From positions 30,581 through 94,580 of the forward strand of contig DATMBG010000035.1 in the NCBI GenBank assembly GCA_035559535.1: a DNA stretch of 64,000 nt. The letters are read 5' to 3'. The notes under the pieces are model-generated. The model saw nothing but the letters and a program-made list of their open reading frames with translations. It made no database searches and was not told the origin of the DNA. The position numbers were made by a program, and so were the translations under genes. Position 1 is the first letter of the stretch, and every line of letters starts with the position of its first letter. This DNA is from Candidatus Limnocylindrales bacterium. Its GTDB lineage: Bacteria; Moduliflexota; Moduliflexia; Moduliflexales; JAUQPW01. Of the stretch, positions 42,470 through 51,557 are shown in pieces.

Positions 42470-42510
42470 GGACAAGGAGACATGGTGACAGGGGGATTCT
42501 CCACATCTCC
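42453..42510. repeat. Period-8 repeat overlapping the kinase stop codon
   Basis: Units of type GGGACAGA/GGGACTTA at 42453-42492, five in a row, the first two encoding the last kinase residues and stop codon; a short complementary CTCCTTGTC stretch follows at about 42505. Confidence 0.85.
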
Positions 42511-42706
42511 TTGTCTTAATGTTCCAAATAGGATAATTCTTTGACAGGATAATTACCTGAGACCACTCCTACCCTCCCTATCAAATTTGGGTTTCATAGC
42601 AGAAAGGCAGGTTTCAAACTTGCCCTTACCGGAGGACTTTATAAGGGTCCTATAGGAAAGGTAACTTGGTATTACCTTGTAAAGTTAATTGGGGTTATTC
42701 TCTGTC

Positions 42707-42753
42707 CTCACCCCCAGCCCCTCTCCCACAAGGAGAAAGGGGAGTTAAGGAGC
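42707..42753. repeat. CCTCACCCC...GGGGAG palindromic repeat supplying an RBS
   Basis: CCTCACCCCCAGCCCCTCTCC is followed by AAAGGGGAGTTAAGGAGC, the same layout as the repeat at 7719-7768. The AAGGAG end serves the downstream gene. Confidence 0.75.
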
Positions 42754-42758
42754 TTTTT

Positions 42759-43202
42759 ATGATTGAAAACTATGTAGAAATATTACTTATAGAAGACAAT
42801 CCCAACGATGTGAGGCTGGCACTTCATGCCTTCAAGAGAAACAACCTGACCAACCGAATCTATGTGATACGGGACGGAGCGGAAGCCCTGGAGTTTCTCT
42901 TTTGCACCGACCGATATGCTCAACGTAATCCCAGAAACGGCCCCAACCTGATTTTGCTGGATCTGAAACTTCCCTTAATCGATGGTCTGGAAGTCCTACG
43001 GCGTATCAAGGCCGATCCCAATACCCGAACCATTCCTGTGGTTATCCTCACATCTTCCCAGGAGGAACGGGATATCGTTGAAAGCTATCAATTAGGAGTT
43101 AACAGCTATATTGTCAAACCGGTCGATTTCGAACAGTTTGTTGAAGCAGTACGTACTTTAGGATTGTACTGGGTGCTGCTGAATCATCCCCCCATACTTT
43201 AA
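42759..43202 (+). CDS. Rcp1-like single-domain response regulator
   Basis: A 147-aa receiver of the Rcp1 type, the usual partner of phytochrome-like kinases. [20 protein letters not shown] holds the acidic pair, [17 protein letters not shown] the phospho-acceptor aspartate, [15 protein letters not shown] the Thr/Ser and [13 protein letters not shown] the lysine. The ATG at 42759 fits the family start; AAGGAG 5 bases before it comes from the right arm of a CCTCACCCC-type palindrome, so a repeat supplies the ribosome site. An in-frame upstream extension to 42666 translates that repeat. It sits 289 bp after the hybrid kinase, its likely phosphodonor. Confidence 0.92.
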   Translation: MIENYVEILLIEDNPNDVRLALHAFKRNNLTNRIYVIRDGAEALEFLFCTDRYAQRNPRNGPNLILLDLKLPLIDGLEVLRRIKADPNTRTIPVVILTSSQEERDIVESYQLGVNSYIVKPVDFEQFVEAVRTLGLYWVLLNHPPIL

Positions 43203-43269
43203 AAGCACTTTATTCCCAAAGAAGTTCCAGGAGAAAAGGCAGAAAATCATATAAAAGGAGAAAATTATC

Positions 43270-46161
43270 ATGTCCCTTCCACTTCAAGTTGTGGTACTCG
43301 AGGATCATCCGGCAGATGCTGAGTTGATGATCTATGAACTGAGCCGGGCCGGGTATAAGCCCAACTGGCAGCGCGTGGAAACTGAGGTAGATTATCTGGT
43401 TCAATTAAACTTGCGACCGGACCTTGTTCTTGCAGATTACTTTCTACCCCAATTTAATGCGCTACAAGCCCTTCGACTTCTCCAAGAGCGTGGATTAGAT
43501 ATTCCCTTCATTGTTGTATCAGGTATGATCGGTGAAGATCTTGCCGTATCCATCATCAAACAAGGGGCAACCGACTATATACTTAAGGATCGACTGGCCC
43601 GATTGGGACCGGCCGTAAAGCAAGCCCTGGAGCAGAAACGACTTCGGGATGAGAAGCAAAGGATCGAAGCTGCTTTACGAGAAAGTGAGGAACGCTTTCG
43701 TTCATTGGTAGAAGGGGTGAAGGATTATGCCATTCTTATGCTGGATCCCAAGGGATATATTGTGAGCTGGAATCCAGGGGCCGAACGTATCCAGGGATAC
43801 CGAACCGAGGAAATCATCGGCCAGCATTTCTCTTGCCTTTATCCCTCCGAAGAAGTTCGGAAGGGTAAACCGGTGTATGCCCTCCAGGTAGCGACAGACA
43901 AAGGTCGATACGAAGAGGAAGGCTGGCTGGTACGCAAGGATGGATCCAAATTCCTGGCCAATACAGTTATTACAGCGCTACGAGATGAGAGGGGTTGTCT
44001 GCGGGGTTTTTCCAAGGTAACCTGCGACATTACAGAACGCAAGCGAGCAGAAGAAGCCTTGCGAGATTCAGAAGAACGATATCGACTCTTATTTGAAAGC
44101 AATCCCAATCCCATGTGGGTTTATGATATAGAAACCCTTTCTTTTCTTGCGGTCAATGAAGCCGCGATCCGTCATTATGGATATTCCCAGGAAGAATTTC
44201 GATCTATGACCCTCCAAGATCTCCGTCCGCTGGAAGATATTCCCCTTCTTCTTGAACGTTTAAAAAGCTTAGGAGATAATCAGATCGCTTTGTGGAGACA
44301 TCGAAAGAAAGATGGAACCATCATCGAGGTGGAAACTATTTCACGCTCTTTAATGTTTGCTGGAAGACCGGCCAGACTTGTCCTGGTGAATGATATTACC
44401 CAACGTAAACAGGTGGAGGAAGCTTTAAAGAAAGCCAACACCCGACTTAACTACCTCCTTAACTACAGCCCAACGGTAATTTATAGCCTGCAGATCGAAC
44501 CTGCCTCTTCCAGAGGGTCTTTTCCCATTACCTTTGTCAGTGAAAATATCCGGGCCTTACTGGGTTATGAAACTGCCGAATGTCTGACAGATCCAGACTG
44601 GTGGATTAATCACATCCATCCCGAAGATCAACCCCACGTTCTTGCCCGGCAGGCTACTATCTTTTCTCATGATTCCCTGGATTATGAATACCGTTTTCAG
44701 CACAAAGACGGGACGTATCGATGGATCCATGACAAAATCAGAGTTGTATACAATGCTGCAGGCAGGCCCATAGACCTGGTCGGCTCGTGGATGGACATTA
44801 CCGAACGTAAGCAAGCCGAAGAAATCGCCCGGTACCTGGCTTATTATGATGCCCTTACGGGTTTGCCTAATCGCATGTTATTCAACGATCGCCTCACCCT
44901 GGCCATAGCCCATGCCCACCGCAATCAACAAAAACTGGCAATTATGTTTCTTGATCTGGATCGTTTTAAAACCATTAACGATACCCTGGGTTATGCCGTG
45001 GGAGACCGCCTCCTGCAAGGTGTTGCAAAACGGTTGAGAAGCCACCTGCGTGGAGAGGACACCCTGGCCCGCCTGGGTGGCGATCGATTCATGCTGTTGT
45101 TGCCAGGAATCACCCAAGTAGAAGATGTAGCCAAGATTGCTCAAAAACTCCTCGAAGTTTTCAAATACCCCTTTTACCTCGAGGGCCACGAACTCTATCT
45201 CACTGCCAGTATCGGGATTACTCTTTACCCCAATGATGGAGAAGATATTCAGACCCTGATGAAAAATGCAGATACAACCCTATATCGGGCCAAAGAACAG
45301 GGGCGTGATACCTATCAATTCTATACCCCCTCCATGAATGACACGGCCCTTGAACGACTGAAATTAGAACACAGTTTACGCCGGGCTTTAGAGCGGGAAG
45401 AATTTGTCATTTATTACCAGCCTCAGGTGAGCCTGAGTACCGGGAAGATCGTTGGAGTGGAAGCGCTGGTAAGATGGCAACATCCAGACCTGGGAATGAT
45501 CCCTCCTATGCAGTTTATCCCCCTGGCAGAAGAAACCGGATTGATTGTACCTTTAGGACTCTGGGTCTTACGTAAGGCCTGTGCCCAAAACAAAGCCTGG
45601 CAAAAATCCGGTCTTCCAGCCTTGTGTATGGCTGTTAATATTTCTGCCCGTTTGTTTAAGCAACCTAATCTGGTAGAAACGATTGCCCGGATACTTAAAG
45701 AAACCCAACTCGATCCGAACTATTTAGAACTGGAACTGACCGAAGGAACCATCATGGAGAATGCAGAAGTAACCATAAAAACCCTTTACCAATTGAAAGA
45801 GATGGGGGTACACTTATCGGTTGATGATTTTGGTACCGGGTACTCTTCGTTAAGTTATTTGAAACGATTTCCCATAGATACCTTAAAAATCGATCGGTCG
45901 TTTGTATTGGATATCACAACAGATCCAGACGATGCCGCCATTGCCCTATTGATAATCAATATGGCCCATAATCTGGGGCTCAAGGTCGTTGCCGAGGGAG
46001 TCGAAACTAAAGAACAACTGGAATTTTTACGTTCCCATCACTGCGATCTGTTCCAGGGCTATCTGTTCAGCCAACCAGTATCTGCCGAAGCGTTTATAAA
46101 ATTGTTGCAAGAAGAACGACGTTTACCTTTACCCGGATTAGATAAAGTATTAAACCCCTAA
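43270..46161 (+). CDS. Receiver-PAS-GGDEF-EAL protein with degenerate GGDRF and intact EAL
   Basis: A 963-aa c-di-GMP protein. REC at about 1-125 (VVVLEDHPADAELM, acceptor in LVLADYFLPQF), then three PAS/PAC units (about 140-520, marked by ILMLDPKGYIVSWNPGAERIQGY, NPNPMWVYDIETLSF and HKDGTYRWIHDKIRVVY), then GGDEF (about 525-690) and EAL (about 695-950). The signature is GGDRF at 603-607: arginine replaces the catalytic/metal glutamate, while the inhibitory RxxD site (RGED) remains. EAL is intact at 731-733 with NIS, ELTEG, DDFGTGYSSL, KIDRSF and AEGVET. Prediction: phosphodiesterase with a regulatory, non-cyclising GGDEF. Its paralogue follows directly, with the reverse pattern. Confidence 0.93.
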   Translation: MSLPLQVVVLEDHPADAELMIYELSRAGYKPNWQRVETEVDYLVQLNLRPDLVLADYFLPQFNALQALRLLQERGLDIPFIVVSGMIGEDLAVSIIKQGATDYILKDRLARLGPAVKQALEQKRLRDEKQRIEAALRESEERFRSLVEGVKDYAILMLDPKGYIVSWNPGAERIQGYRTEEIIGQHFSCLYPSEEVRKGKPVYALQVATDKGRYEEEGWLVRKDGSKFLANTVITALRDERGCLRGFSKVTCDITERKRAEEALRDSEERYRLLFESNPNPMWVYDIETLSFLAVNEAAIRHYGYSQEEFRSMTLQDLRPLEDIPLLLERLKSLGDNQIALWRHRKKDGTIIEVETISRSLMFAGRPARLVLVNDITQRKQVEEALKKANTRLNYLLNYSPTVIYSLQIEPASSRGSFPITFVSENIRALLGYETAECLTDPDWWINHIHPEDQPHVLARQATIFSHDSLDYEYRFQHKDGTYRWIHDKIRVVYNAAGRPIDLVGSWMDITERKQAEEIARYLAYYDALTGLPNRMLFNDRLTLAIAHAHRNQQKLAIMFLDLDRFKTINDTLGYAVGDRLLQGVAKRLRSHLRGEDTLARLGGDRFMLLLPGITQVEDVAKIAQKLLEVFKYPFYLEGHELYLTASIGITLYPNDGEDIQTLMKNADTTLYRAKEQGRDTYQFYTPSMNDTALERLKLEHSLRRALEREEFVIYYQPQVSLSTGKIVGVEALVRWQHPDLGMIPPMQFIPLAEETGLIVPLGLWVLRKACAQNKAWQKSGLPALCMAVNISARLFKQPNLVETIARILKETQLDPNYLELELTEGTIMENAEVTIKTLYQLKEMGVHLSVDDFGTGYSSLSYLKRFPIDTLKIDRSFVLDITTDPDDAAIALLIINMAHNLGLKVVAEGVETKEQLEFLRSHHCDLFQGYLFSQPVSAEAFIKLLQEERRLPLPGLDKVLNP

Positions 46162-46221
46162 AAGATCCGATGCCTATCGGTTGGCAAGGATGGAAAGACT
46201 CAATCTCAGTCAGGAGGGTTC

Positions 46222-48357
46222 ATGAAGGAACAAGAGCTAAAAATCTTGCTGGTAGAAGATGATGAAGATGATGTAATTCTGATTAAAAGTTTTATCCATT
46301 CAGAAATGAATGGGAGGAAGGTAAGTATGGATTTAGCCTCCTCTTTTCTAGAAGCTATGGCCTGCCTGGATAAGACCCGGTACGATATCTGTTTGTTTGA
46401 CTACAGGTTAGGTCATGTCAATGGCCTGGATCTCCTACGCTCGGTACGGGCCAGGGGAATTACGACTCCGGTTATTTTTCTAACCGGACAGGGGGATGAG
46501 GAAGTTGCCGTAGAGGCCATGAAAGCCGGAGCTACAGATTATCTTATTAAGTCAAAATTATCATCTGACCTTCTCTACAAGTCGATTCGTTACGTGATGG
46601 AGTTACAGAAAAAAGAGGAAGCTTTACGGGAAGGTGAAGAACTTAACTCGCTCATATTGAACTCATTAACCTCCCTTATTGCCGTTTTAGACAAAGAAGG
46701 AAATATTATAGCCGTTAACAAAACCTGGGAACATTTTGCCTTTAAAAATGGGAATAATTTCCCTTCCTGTGCCGGAGTCGGTATAAATTACCTAAAAGTT
46801 TGCAGGCAGGCAGCCGAGGCCGGTATAGAGGGAGCCCGGAAGGCACTGGTTGGTACCCAGGCTGTATTGAACGGCTCTCAAACTCAATTTACCCTGGAAT
46901 ACTCTTTTCACTCCTCCGGGAAAGAACTCTGGTTTTTAATGCGGGTGACCCGACTGGCAGGTAAACATGGCGGTGTCGTGGTTACCCATACGGACATTAC
47001 CGAGCGAAAACAGGCCGAGGAAACCATTCGATATCTGGCGTATCATGATGCCCTCACGAACTTACCCAATCGTACTTTATTCAACGACCGTATTGCTTTG
47101 GCTATGGCCCAGGCACACCGCAATCAGCACAAGCTGGCGGTTATGTTCCTGGATCTGGATCGCTTTAAAATCATCAACGATACGTTGGGACACTCCATAG
47201 GAGATAAACTCTTACAAGATGTTGCGCGACGTTTGACCGCTTGCCTCCGGGAAGGGGATACGGTAGCCCGTCTGGGAGGCGATGAGTTTTTGGTGTTGTT
47301 ACCGAAAGTCGATCAGGTAGAAGATGTTGCCAAGATGGCCGAAAGGATCCTCGAAATTTTCAAGACTCCCTTTCGTCTCGATAACCACGAGCTTTTTATA
47401 TCTTCCAGTATCGGAATTACCCTTTATCCCGGTGATGGGGATAATGTACAGACCTTGTTGAAAAATGCAGATACCGCTTTAAACCGTGCTAAGGCCCAGG
47501 GTCGTAATATCTACCAGTTCTATACCTCGACCATGAACGCCAGGGCCTTTGAAAGGGTGATATTGGAAAGTGGGCTTCGCCGTGCATTGGAACAGGAGGA
47601 ATTTATAGTCTATTACCAGCCCCAGATAAGTCTTCATACCGGACAGATTGTTGGGATGGAGGTTCTGCTGCGTTGGCAGCATCCGGATTTGGGATTGATC
47701 CCTCCCATGAAGTTTATTCCTCTGGCCGAAGATACCGGCTTAATCGTCCAACTGGGGGAATGGGTCCTGCGTACGGCATGTGCTCAAAATAAAGCCTGGC
47801 AACAAGCAGGTTTCCCCCCCCTGTGTGTATCGGTTAACCTCTCGTCCCGGCTGTTCAAACAACAAAATTTAATCCAGCTTATTGACCGAATATTAAAGGA
47901 AACTCAACTGGATCCTCACTATCTGGATTTGGAATTAACAGAAGGAACCGCCATGGAAAATGCTGAGGTAGCCATTATCACCCTGCGAGAACTAAAGAAA
48001 ATGGGAGTGCGGCTATCGATGGATGATTTTGGGACAGGATACTCTTCGTTAAGTTATTTGAAACGATTTCCTATAGATAGGTTGAAAATAGATCGATCCT
48101 TTGTCTTGAATATTACCGTAAACCCCGATGACGCCGTCATTGCTATGCTGATTATCAATATGGCCCACAATCTGAATCTGAAGGTAATTGCCGAGGGGGT
48201 AGAAACCGAAGAGCAGCTATCTTTCTTGCGGCTTCATCATTGCGACGAAATCCAGGGTTTTATCTTTAGTCAACCTGTACCTGCCGAGGTATTTACCAGG
48301 TTCCTGGAAGAAAAACGATGCCTACTGCCTGAAAATCCAGATAAAACCGAAAAATAA
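46222..48357 (+). CDS. Receiver-PAS-GGDEF-EVL protein, probable diguanylate cyclase
   Basis: A 711-aa relative of the preceding protein with one PAS-like domain. REC at about 5-130 (ILLVEDDEDDVILIK, acceptor in ICLFDYRLGHVNG, IFLTGQGDEE), PAS-like at about 150-260, GGDEF at about 275-440 with intact GGDEF (352-356) and RxxD inhibitory site (REGD), and an EAL-type domain in which the signature is EVL (480-482) not EAL; other phosphodiesterase residues (VNLS, ELTEG, DDFGTGYSSL, KIDRSF, AEGVET) remain. EVL proteins may still hydrolyse c-di-GMP, so loss is not certain. The tail from the GGDEF on is about 70-80% alike to the paralogue by eye, pointing to a duplication. A GTCAGGAGGGTTC ribosome site lies just ahead. 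Confidence 0.92.
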   Translation: MKEQELKILLVEDDEDDVILIKSFIHSEMNGRKVSMDLASSFLEAMACLDKTRYDICLFDYRLGHVNGLDLLRSVRARGITTPVIFLTGQGDEEVAVEAMKAGATDYLIKSKLSSDLLYKSIRYVMELQKKEEALREGEELNSLILNSLTSLIAVLDKEGNIIAVNKTWEHFAFKNGNNFPSCAGVGINYLKVCRQAAEAGIEGARKALVGTQAVLNGSQTQFTLEYSFHSSGKELWFLMRVTRLAGKHGGVVVTHTDITERKQAEETIRYLAYHDALTNLPNRTLFNDRIALAMAQAHRNQHKLAVMFLDLDRFKIINDTLGHSIGDKLLQDVARRLTACLREGDTVARLGGDEFLVLLPKVDQVEDVAKMAERILEIFKTPFRLDNHELFISSSIGITLYPGDGDNVQTLLKNADTALNRAKAQGRNIYQFYTSTMNARAFERVILESGLRRALEQEEFIVYYQPQISLHTGQIVGMEVLLRWQHPDLGLIPPMKFIPLAEDTGLIVQLGEWVLRTACAQNKAWQQAGFPPLCVSVNLSSRLFKQQNLIQLIDRILKETQLDPHYLDLELTEGTAMENAEVAIITLRELKKMGVRLSMDDFGTGYSSLSYLKRFPIDRLKIDRSFVLNITVNPDDAVIAMLIINMAHNLNLKVIAEGVETEEQLSFLRLHHCDEIQGFIFSQPVPAEVFTRFLEEKRCLLPENPDKTEK

Positions 48358-48480
48358 ATGGCTCTCCTACCTTAATAGTTATATTTTCCCTGATCAACCT
48401 TATAAAAGAGAGAGTCTGAAAATTTCATGGAGATGAATTTTATAAAATCCATCAGAATGAAGATAAACAGGTGATTATCG

Positions 48481-50757
48481 ATGCAAGAACCCGGTGCAGC
48501 AAAAGAAAAAATCGGAAGGATTTTTATTAAAGTTGGCCTGATAGATGAGGAAAAGTTACAGATTGCCCTGGAAGAAAACAAAAAAAATCCCAGGGAACTT
48601 ATAGGAGAAACTCTGGTACGCCTGAATTTTGTCAGTGAGCAAGATATAGCCAAAGCCCTTTCTTATCAAAACAATGTTCCTTACCTGGATTTAGCCTCGA
48701 CCGTTATCGAACCCATGGCCATTGAATTAATTCCTTTAAAGCTTGCCAGGGAGTATCAAATTTTACCTGTTCGTATTGAAAATAGGGAATTGATTCTAGC
48801 TATGAAGAATCCCCGGGACATAGAAGCCATAGATATGGCTCGCTTTACCAGCGGATTAAATATTCGTCCCGTTGTAGCGGCCGCCGGTGAGATTAAAGAA
48901 GCTATTAATCGGCATTACTCGGCGGGAGAATCAATTAACCAAATTATTCAAAATGTGGCCCAGATTGAAGGAATAGAATTTATCCGGGCCGAGATGGTAG
49001 AAGAAGAGAACATCCTGGAATTAAAAAATAAAAGTGAAATGGGCCCCATTGTCAAATTAGTTAATTCTATTATCTTCCAGAGTGTTTCCGAGAGGGCCAG
49101 TGATCTTCATATTGAACCTCAAGAAAAACTAATCCAGGTAAGACATAGAGTCGATGGAATTTTAAATGAAACTCTACAAATTCCCAAATGGGTACAAAGC
49201 GCTCTGATTTCTCGAATCAAACTCATGGCCGGCATGGATATTGCCGAAAAGCGAATTCCTCAAGATGGTCGAATTAAGCTGAGAAAGGATCATCAGATCC
49301 TGGACCTGAGAGTTTCTACCCTTCCGGTACAGTATGGAGAGAAAGTGGTCATCCGTATCCTGGATAAAAGTAAAAGCGCCTTATCTATTACAGAGTTGGG
49401 GTTCTCATCCGAAGATCTGGAGAGAGTAAAAGAACTTATTAACCTTCCCCAGGGGATGATTTTAGTGTGTGGCCCCACAGGTAGTGGTAAAACCACAACC
49501 CTTTATGCCTTGATTAGTGAAATTTCTCGTAAAAAGATTAATATCGTTACCCTGGAAGATCCCATAGAATATGAAATGAATAGGGTTAACCAGGTTCAGA
49601 TCAATGAAAAAGCCGGATTAACCTTTGCTAAAGCCTTGAGATCCATCCTCAGACAGGATCCTAACGTGATTCTTGTAGGAGAGATTCGAGATAGAGAGAC
49701 GGCGGAGATTGCCATGGGAGCCTCTATGACCGGACACCTGGTCCTAAGCACCCTGCATACCAATGATGCAGTCTCTACCATTGTCCGACTCCTGGACCTG
49801 GGAGTAGCACCCTATTTAATCGCTTCTTCCTTGAGTGGGATCATCTCCCAACGTTTAATCCGAATCCTATGTGATCGGTGTCGAGAAAAATATCAGCCGG
49901 ACCTGGAAAGGCTCAGGAAGATCAGACCCAGGTTGGATAAAGAAATTCCCTTCTATCGAGGTAAGGGATGCGAATATTGTCAGCAAACTGGATATCGGGG
50001 AAGAAAGGGGGTTCATGAAATTTTGATGATAAATGGAGAGATCCGGGAATTGATCAGTCAGAGAGCTCCTGAGCGAAAGATCCGGGAAGCAGCCCTCAAA
50101 GGAGGCATGAAATCCTTAATCGAAAATGCCCTGGAAAAGCTCAAACAAGGTATTACGACCTTGGAAGAGTTAGAACGGGTGGTCTTATTTTCCGAAGAGT
50201 CCAGATCTTTAACCGAATTAAAATGCCCTTCCTGTCAAAAAGTGATGGAACCAGACTGGAAAATCTGCCCCTATTGTGAATCTAAGTTAAAAGAAGCCAT
50301 AACCCCAGAACGGAACGCCCCAATTAAAGGTTTAGAAAAAACGGTTGAGCCTTCAATTAAAGATATCCGGAAGGACTTTAAAGGATTTAAAATCCTTTTG
50401 GTCGATGATAATGAAGTATTGGCGCGAGGATTGGCTTCTTTCCTGGTCAAAAATCAATTTATAGCCACTGCAGCTTCCAATGGAAAAGAAGCCCTGGAAA
50501 TCATCGCACAGAATAAACCTCATCTTATCCTTACAGATATCCCCATGCCCGAGATGGACGGATTAGAGCTTATCAAAACATTACGCCAGGACCCGACGAC
50601 TGCCTTTATTCCGGTGATAGTCCTTTCTCAAAAAACGGCGCCGGAAGAGAGATTAAGAGCCTTTGAATTGGGAGCAGACGATTATATCTTCAAGCCTGTA
50701 TTAGTGGAGGAGCTCTTATATCGAATTAAAGCAGTTTTAAGAAGAACCTATCCCTAA
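48481..50757 (+). CDS. GspE/PilB-type secretion ATPase with MshEN domain, zinc ribbon and C-terminal receiver
   Basis: A 758-aa chimeric motor. The N-terminus has two MshEN-type motifs (KIGRIFIKVGLIDEEKLQIAL at about 8-28 and LIGETLVRLNFVSEQDIAKAL at about 40-60), a fold known to bind c-di-GMP. The ATPase core has Walker A GPTGSGKTTTLYALI (from residue 331), the Asp box and Walker B (VTLEDPIEY, ILVGEIRDRETA), the His box STLHTNDA, and the metal cysteines CDRC with CEYCQQTGYRGRKG. After about 560 come a further CxxC zinc pair (C582, C585, C596, C599) and a full receiver (VDDNE at 641-645, acceptor D686 in LILTDIPMPEMDG). No pilin, PilC or PilT gene is near. Likely powers a type IV pilus or type II secretion system under both c-di-GMP and phosphorylation control (inference). 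Confidence 0.93.
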   Translation: MQEPGAAKEKIGRIFIKVGLIDEEKLQIALEENKKNPRELIGETLVRLNFVSEQDIAKALSYQNNVPYLDLASTVIEPMAIELIPLKLAREYQILPVRIENRELILAMKNPRDIEAIDMARFTSGLNIRPVVAAAGEIKEAINRHYSAGESINQIIQNVAQIEGIEFIRAEMVEEENILELKNKSEMGPIVKLVNSIIFQSVSERASDLHIEPQEKLIQVRHRVDGILNETLQIPKWVQSALISRIKLMAGMDIAEKRIPQDGRIKLRKDHQILDLRVSTLPVQYGEKVVIRILDKSKSALSITELGFSSEDLERVKELINLPQGMILVCGPTGSGKTTTLYALISEISRKKINIVTLEDPIEYEMNRVNQVQINEKAGLTFAKALRSILRQDPNVILVGEIRDRETAEIAMGASMTGHLVLSTLHTNDAVSTIVRLLDLGVAPYLIASSLSGIISQRLIRILCDRCREKYQPDLERLRKIRPRLDKEIPFYRGKGCEYCQQTGYRGRKGVHEILMINGEIRELISQRAPERKIREAALKGGMKSLIENALEKLKQGITTLEELERVVLFSEESRSLTELKCPSCQKVMEPDWKICPYCESKLKEAITPERNAPIKGLEKTVEPSIKDIRKDFKGFKILLVDDNEVLARGLASFLVKNQFIATAASNGKEALEIIAQNKPHLILTDIPMPEMDGLELIKTLRQDPTTAFIPVIVLSQKTAPEERLRAFELGADDYIFKPVLVEELLYRIKAVLRRTYP

Positions 50758-50896
50758 GAAATTCTTTCCTTTACAAGGCCTCTCCTTTCGTCCCACAGAT
50801 CTTTTCAATATTTCCTTGACTATTCCTCAAATTCCACGGAATATGTAATTAAATGATGGGGGTTCCTCTTCCACTCCGTCATTTAGCAGAGTTGCC

Positions 50897-51499
50897 ATGC
50901 ACGAAATTATTTTTCTTATCAAACAACTCTTCATTCCTTATGGGATTTGGGGATTATTGCTTCTTTCTTTTTTAGATTCCACCTTCGTTCCTATGCCTCA
51001 AGTTATTGATACCCTGGTAATTGTCTTATCCCTTTCTAAGCCCCATTTAATGGCTTTTTACGCCCTGTCTGCAGTGGCTGGATCTTTGCTGGGAACCAGT
51101 ATGCTATATTTTCTCGGCAAAAAGGGTGGACAGGCCTTACTCCATAAAAAGCTCTCCAGGGGAGGCATGGAAAGAATTCAGTATCTTCTTCATAAATATG
51201 ACATACTATCCATTTTATTGGCCGGGATCATCCCTCCACCCTTTCCTTACAAGGCTTTTATTTTCGCCGTGGGGGCTTTTCAGTTACTTTATCATAGATT
51301 TCTTTTAGCAGTCTTCGTATCTCGAAGCTGTCGGTTCTATTTTGAAGGGGTTATGACCGTCTTGTATGGAGAGGAGGTCATAACTTTTCTGAGGGAAAAG
51401 CCCTTATTCGCTGCGTTTATTATCCCGGGGATCTTCTTAGTCGGGTTCCTGATCTATAAGATTCTAATAAATATCTTGACCCGGCAAGAAGCCAGTTGA
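50897..51499 (+). CDS. DedA/VTT-family membrane protein
   Basis: A 200-aa polytopic protein related to YqaA/DedA. GIWGLLLLSFLDSTFVPMPQVIDTLV and AGSLLGTSMLYFLGKKGGQ are the VTT-domain start, followed by IIPPPFPYKAFIFAVGAFQL with the re-entrant PPP/PxP loop. About five membrane segments. DedA proteins have been linked to undecaprenyl-phosphate or phospholipid flipping; subfamily role unknown here. It stands 139 bp after the secretion ATPase and 58 bp before uvrA. The start ATG has only a weak AGAG upstream. Confidence 0.85.
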   Translation: MHEIIFLIKQLFIPYGIWGLLLLSFLDSTFVPMPQVIDTLVIVLSLSKPHLMAFYALSAVAGSLLGTSMLYFLGKKGGQALLHKKLSRGGMERIQYLLHKYDILSILLAGIIPPPFPYKAFIFAVGAFQLLYHRFLLAVFVSRSCRFYFEGVMTVLYGEEVITFLREKPLFAAFIIPGIFLVGFLIYKILINILTRQEAS

Positions 51500-51557
51500 A
51501 AGGCCTCATCAGGTAAAGACAACCTATGCAGGAAAGAGAGGGAGTGAAGCGTTTAAA

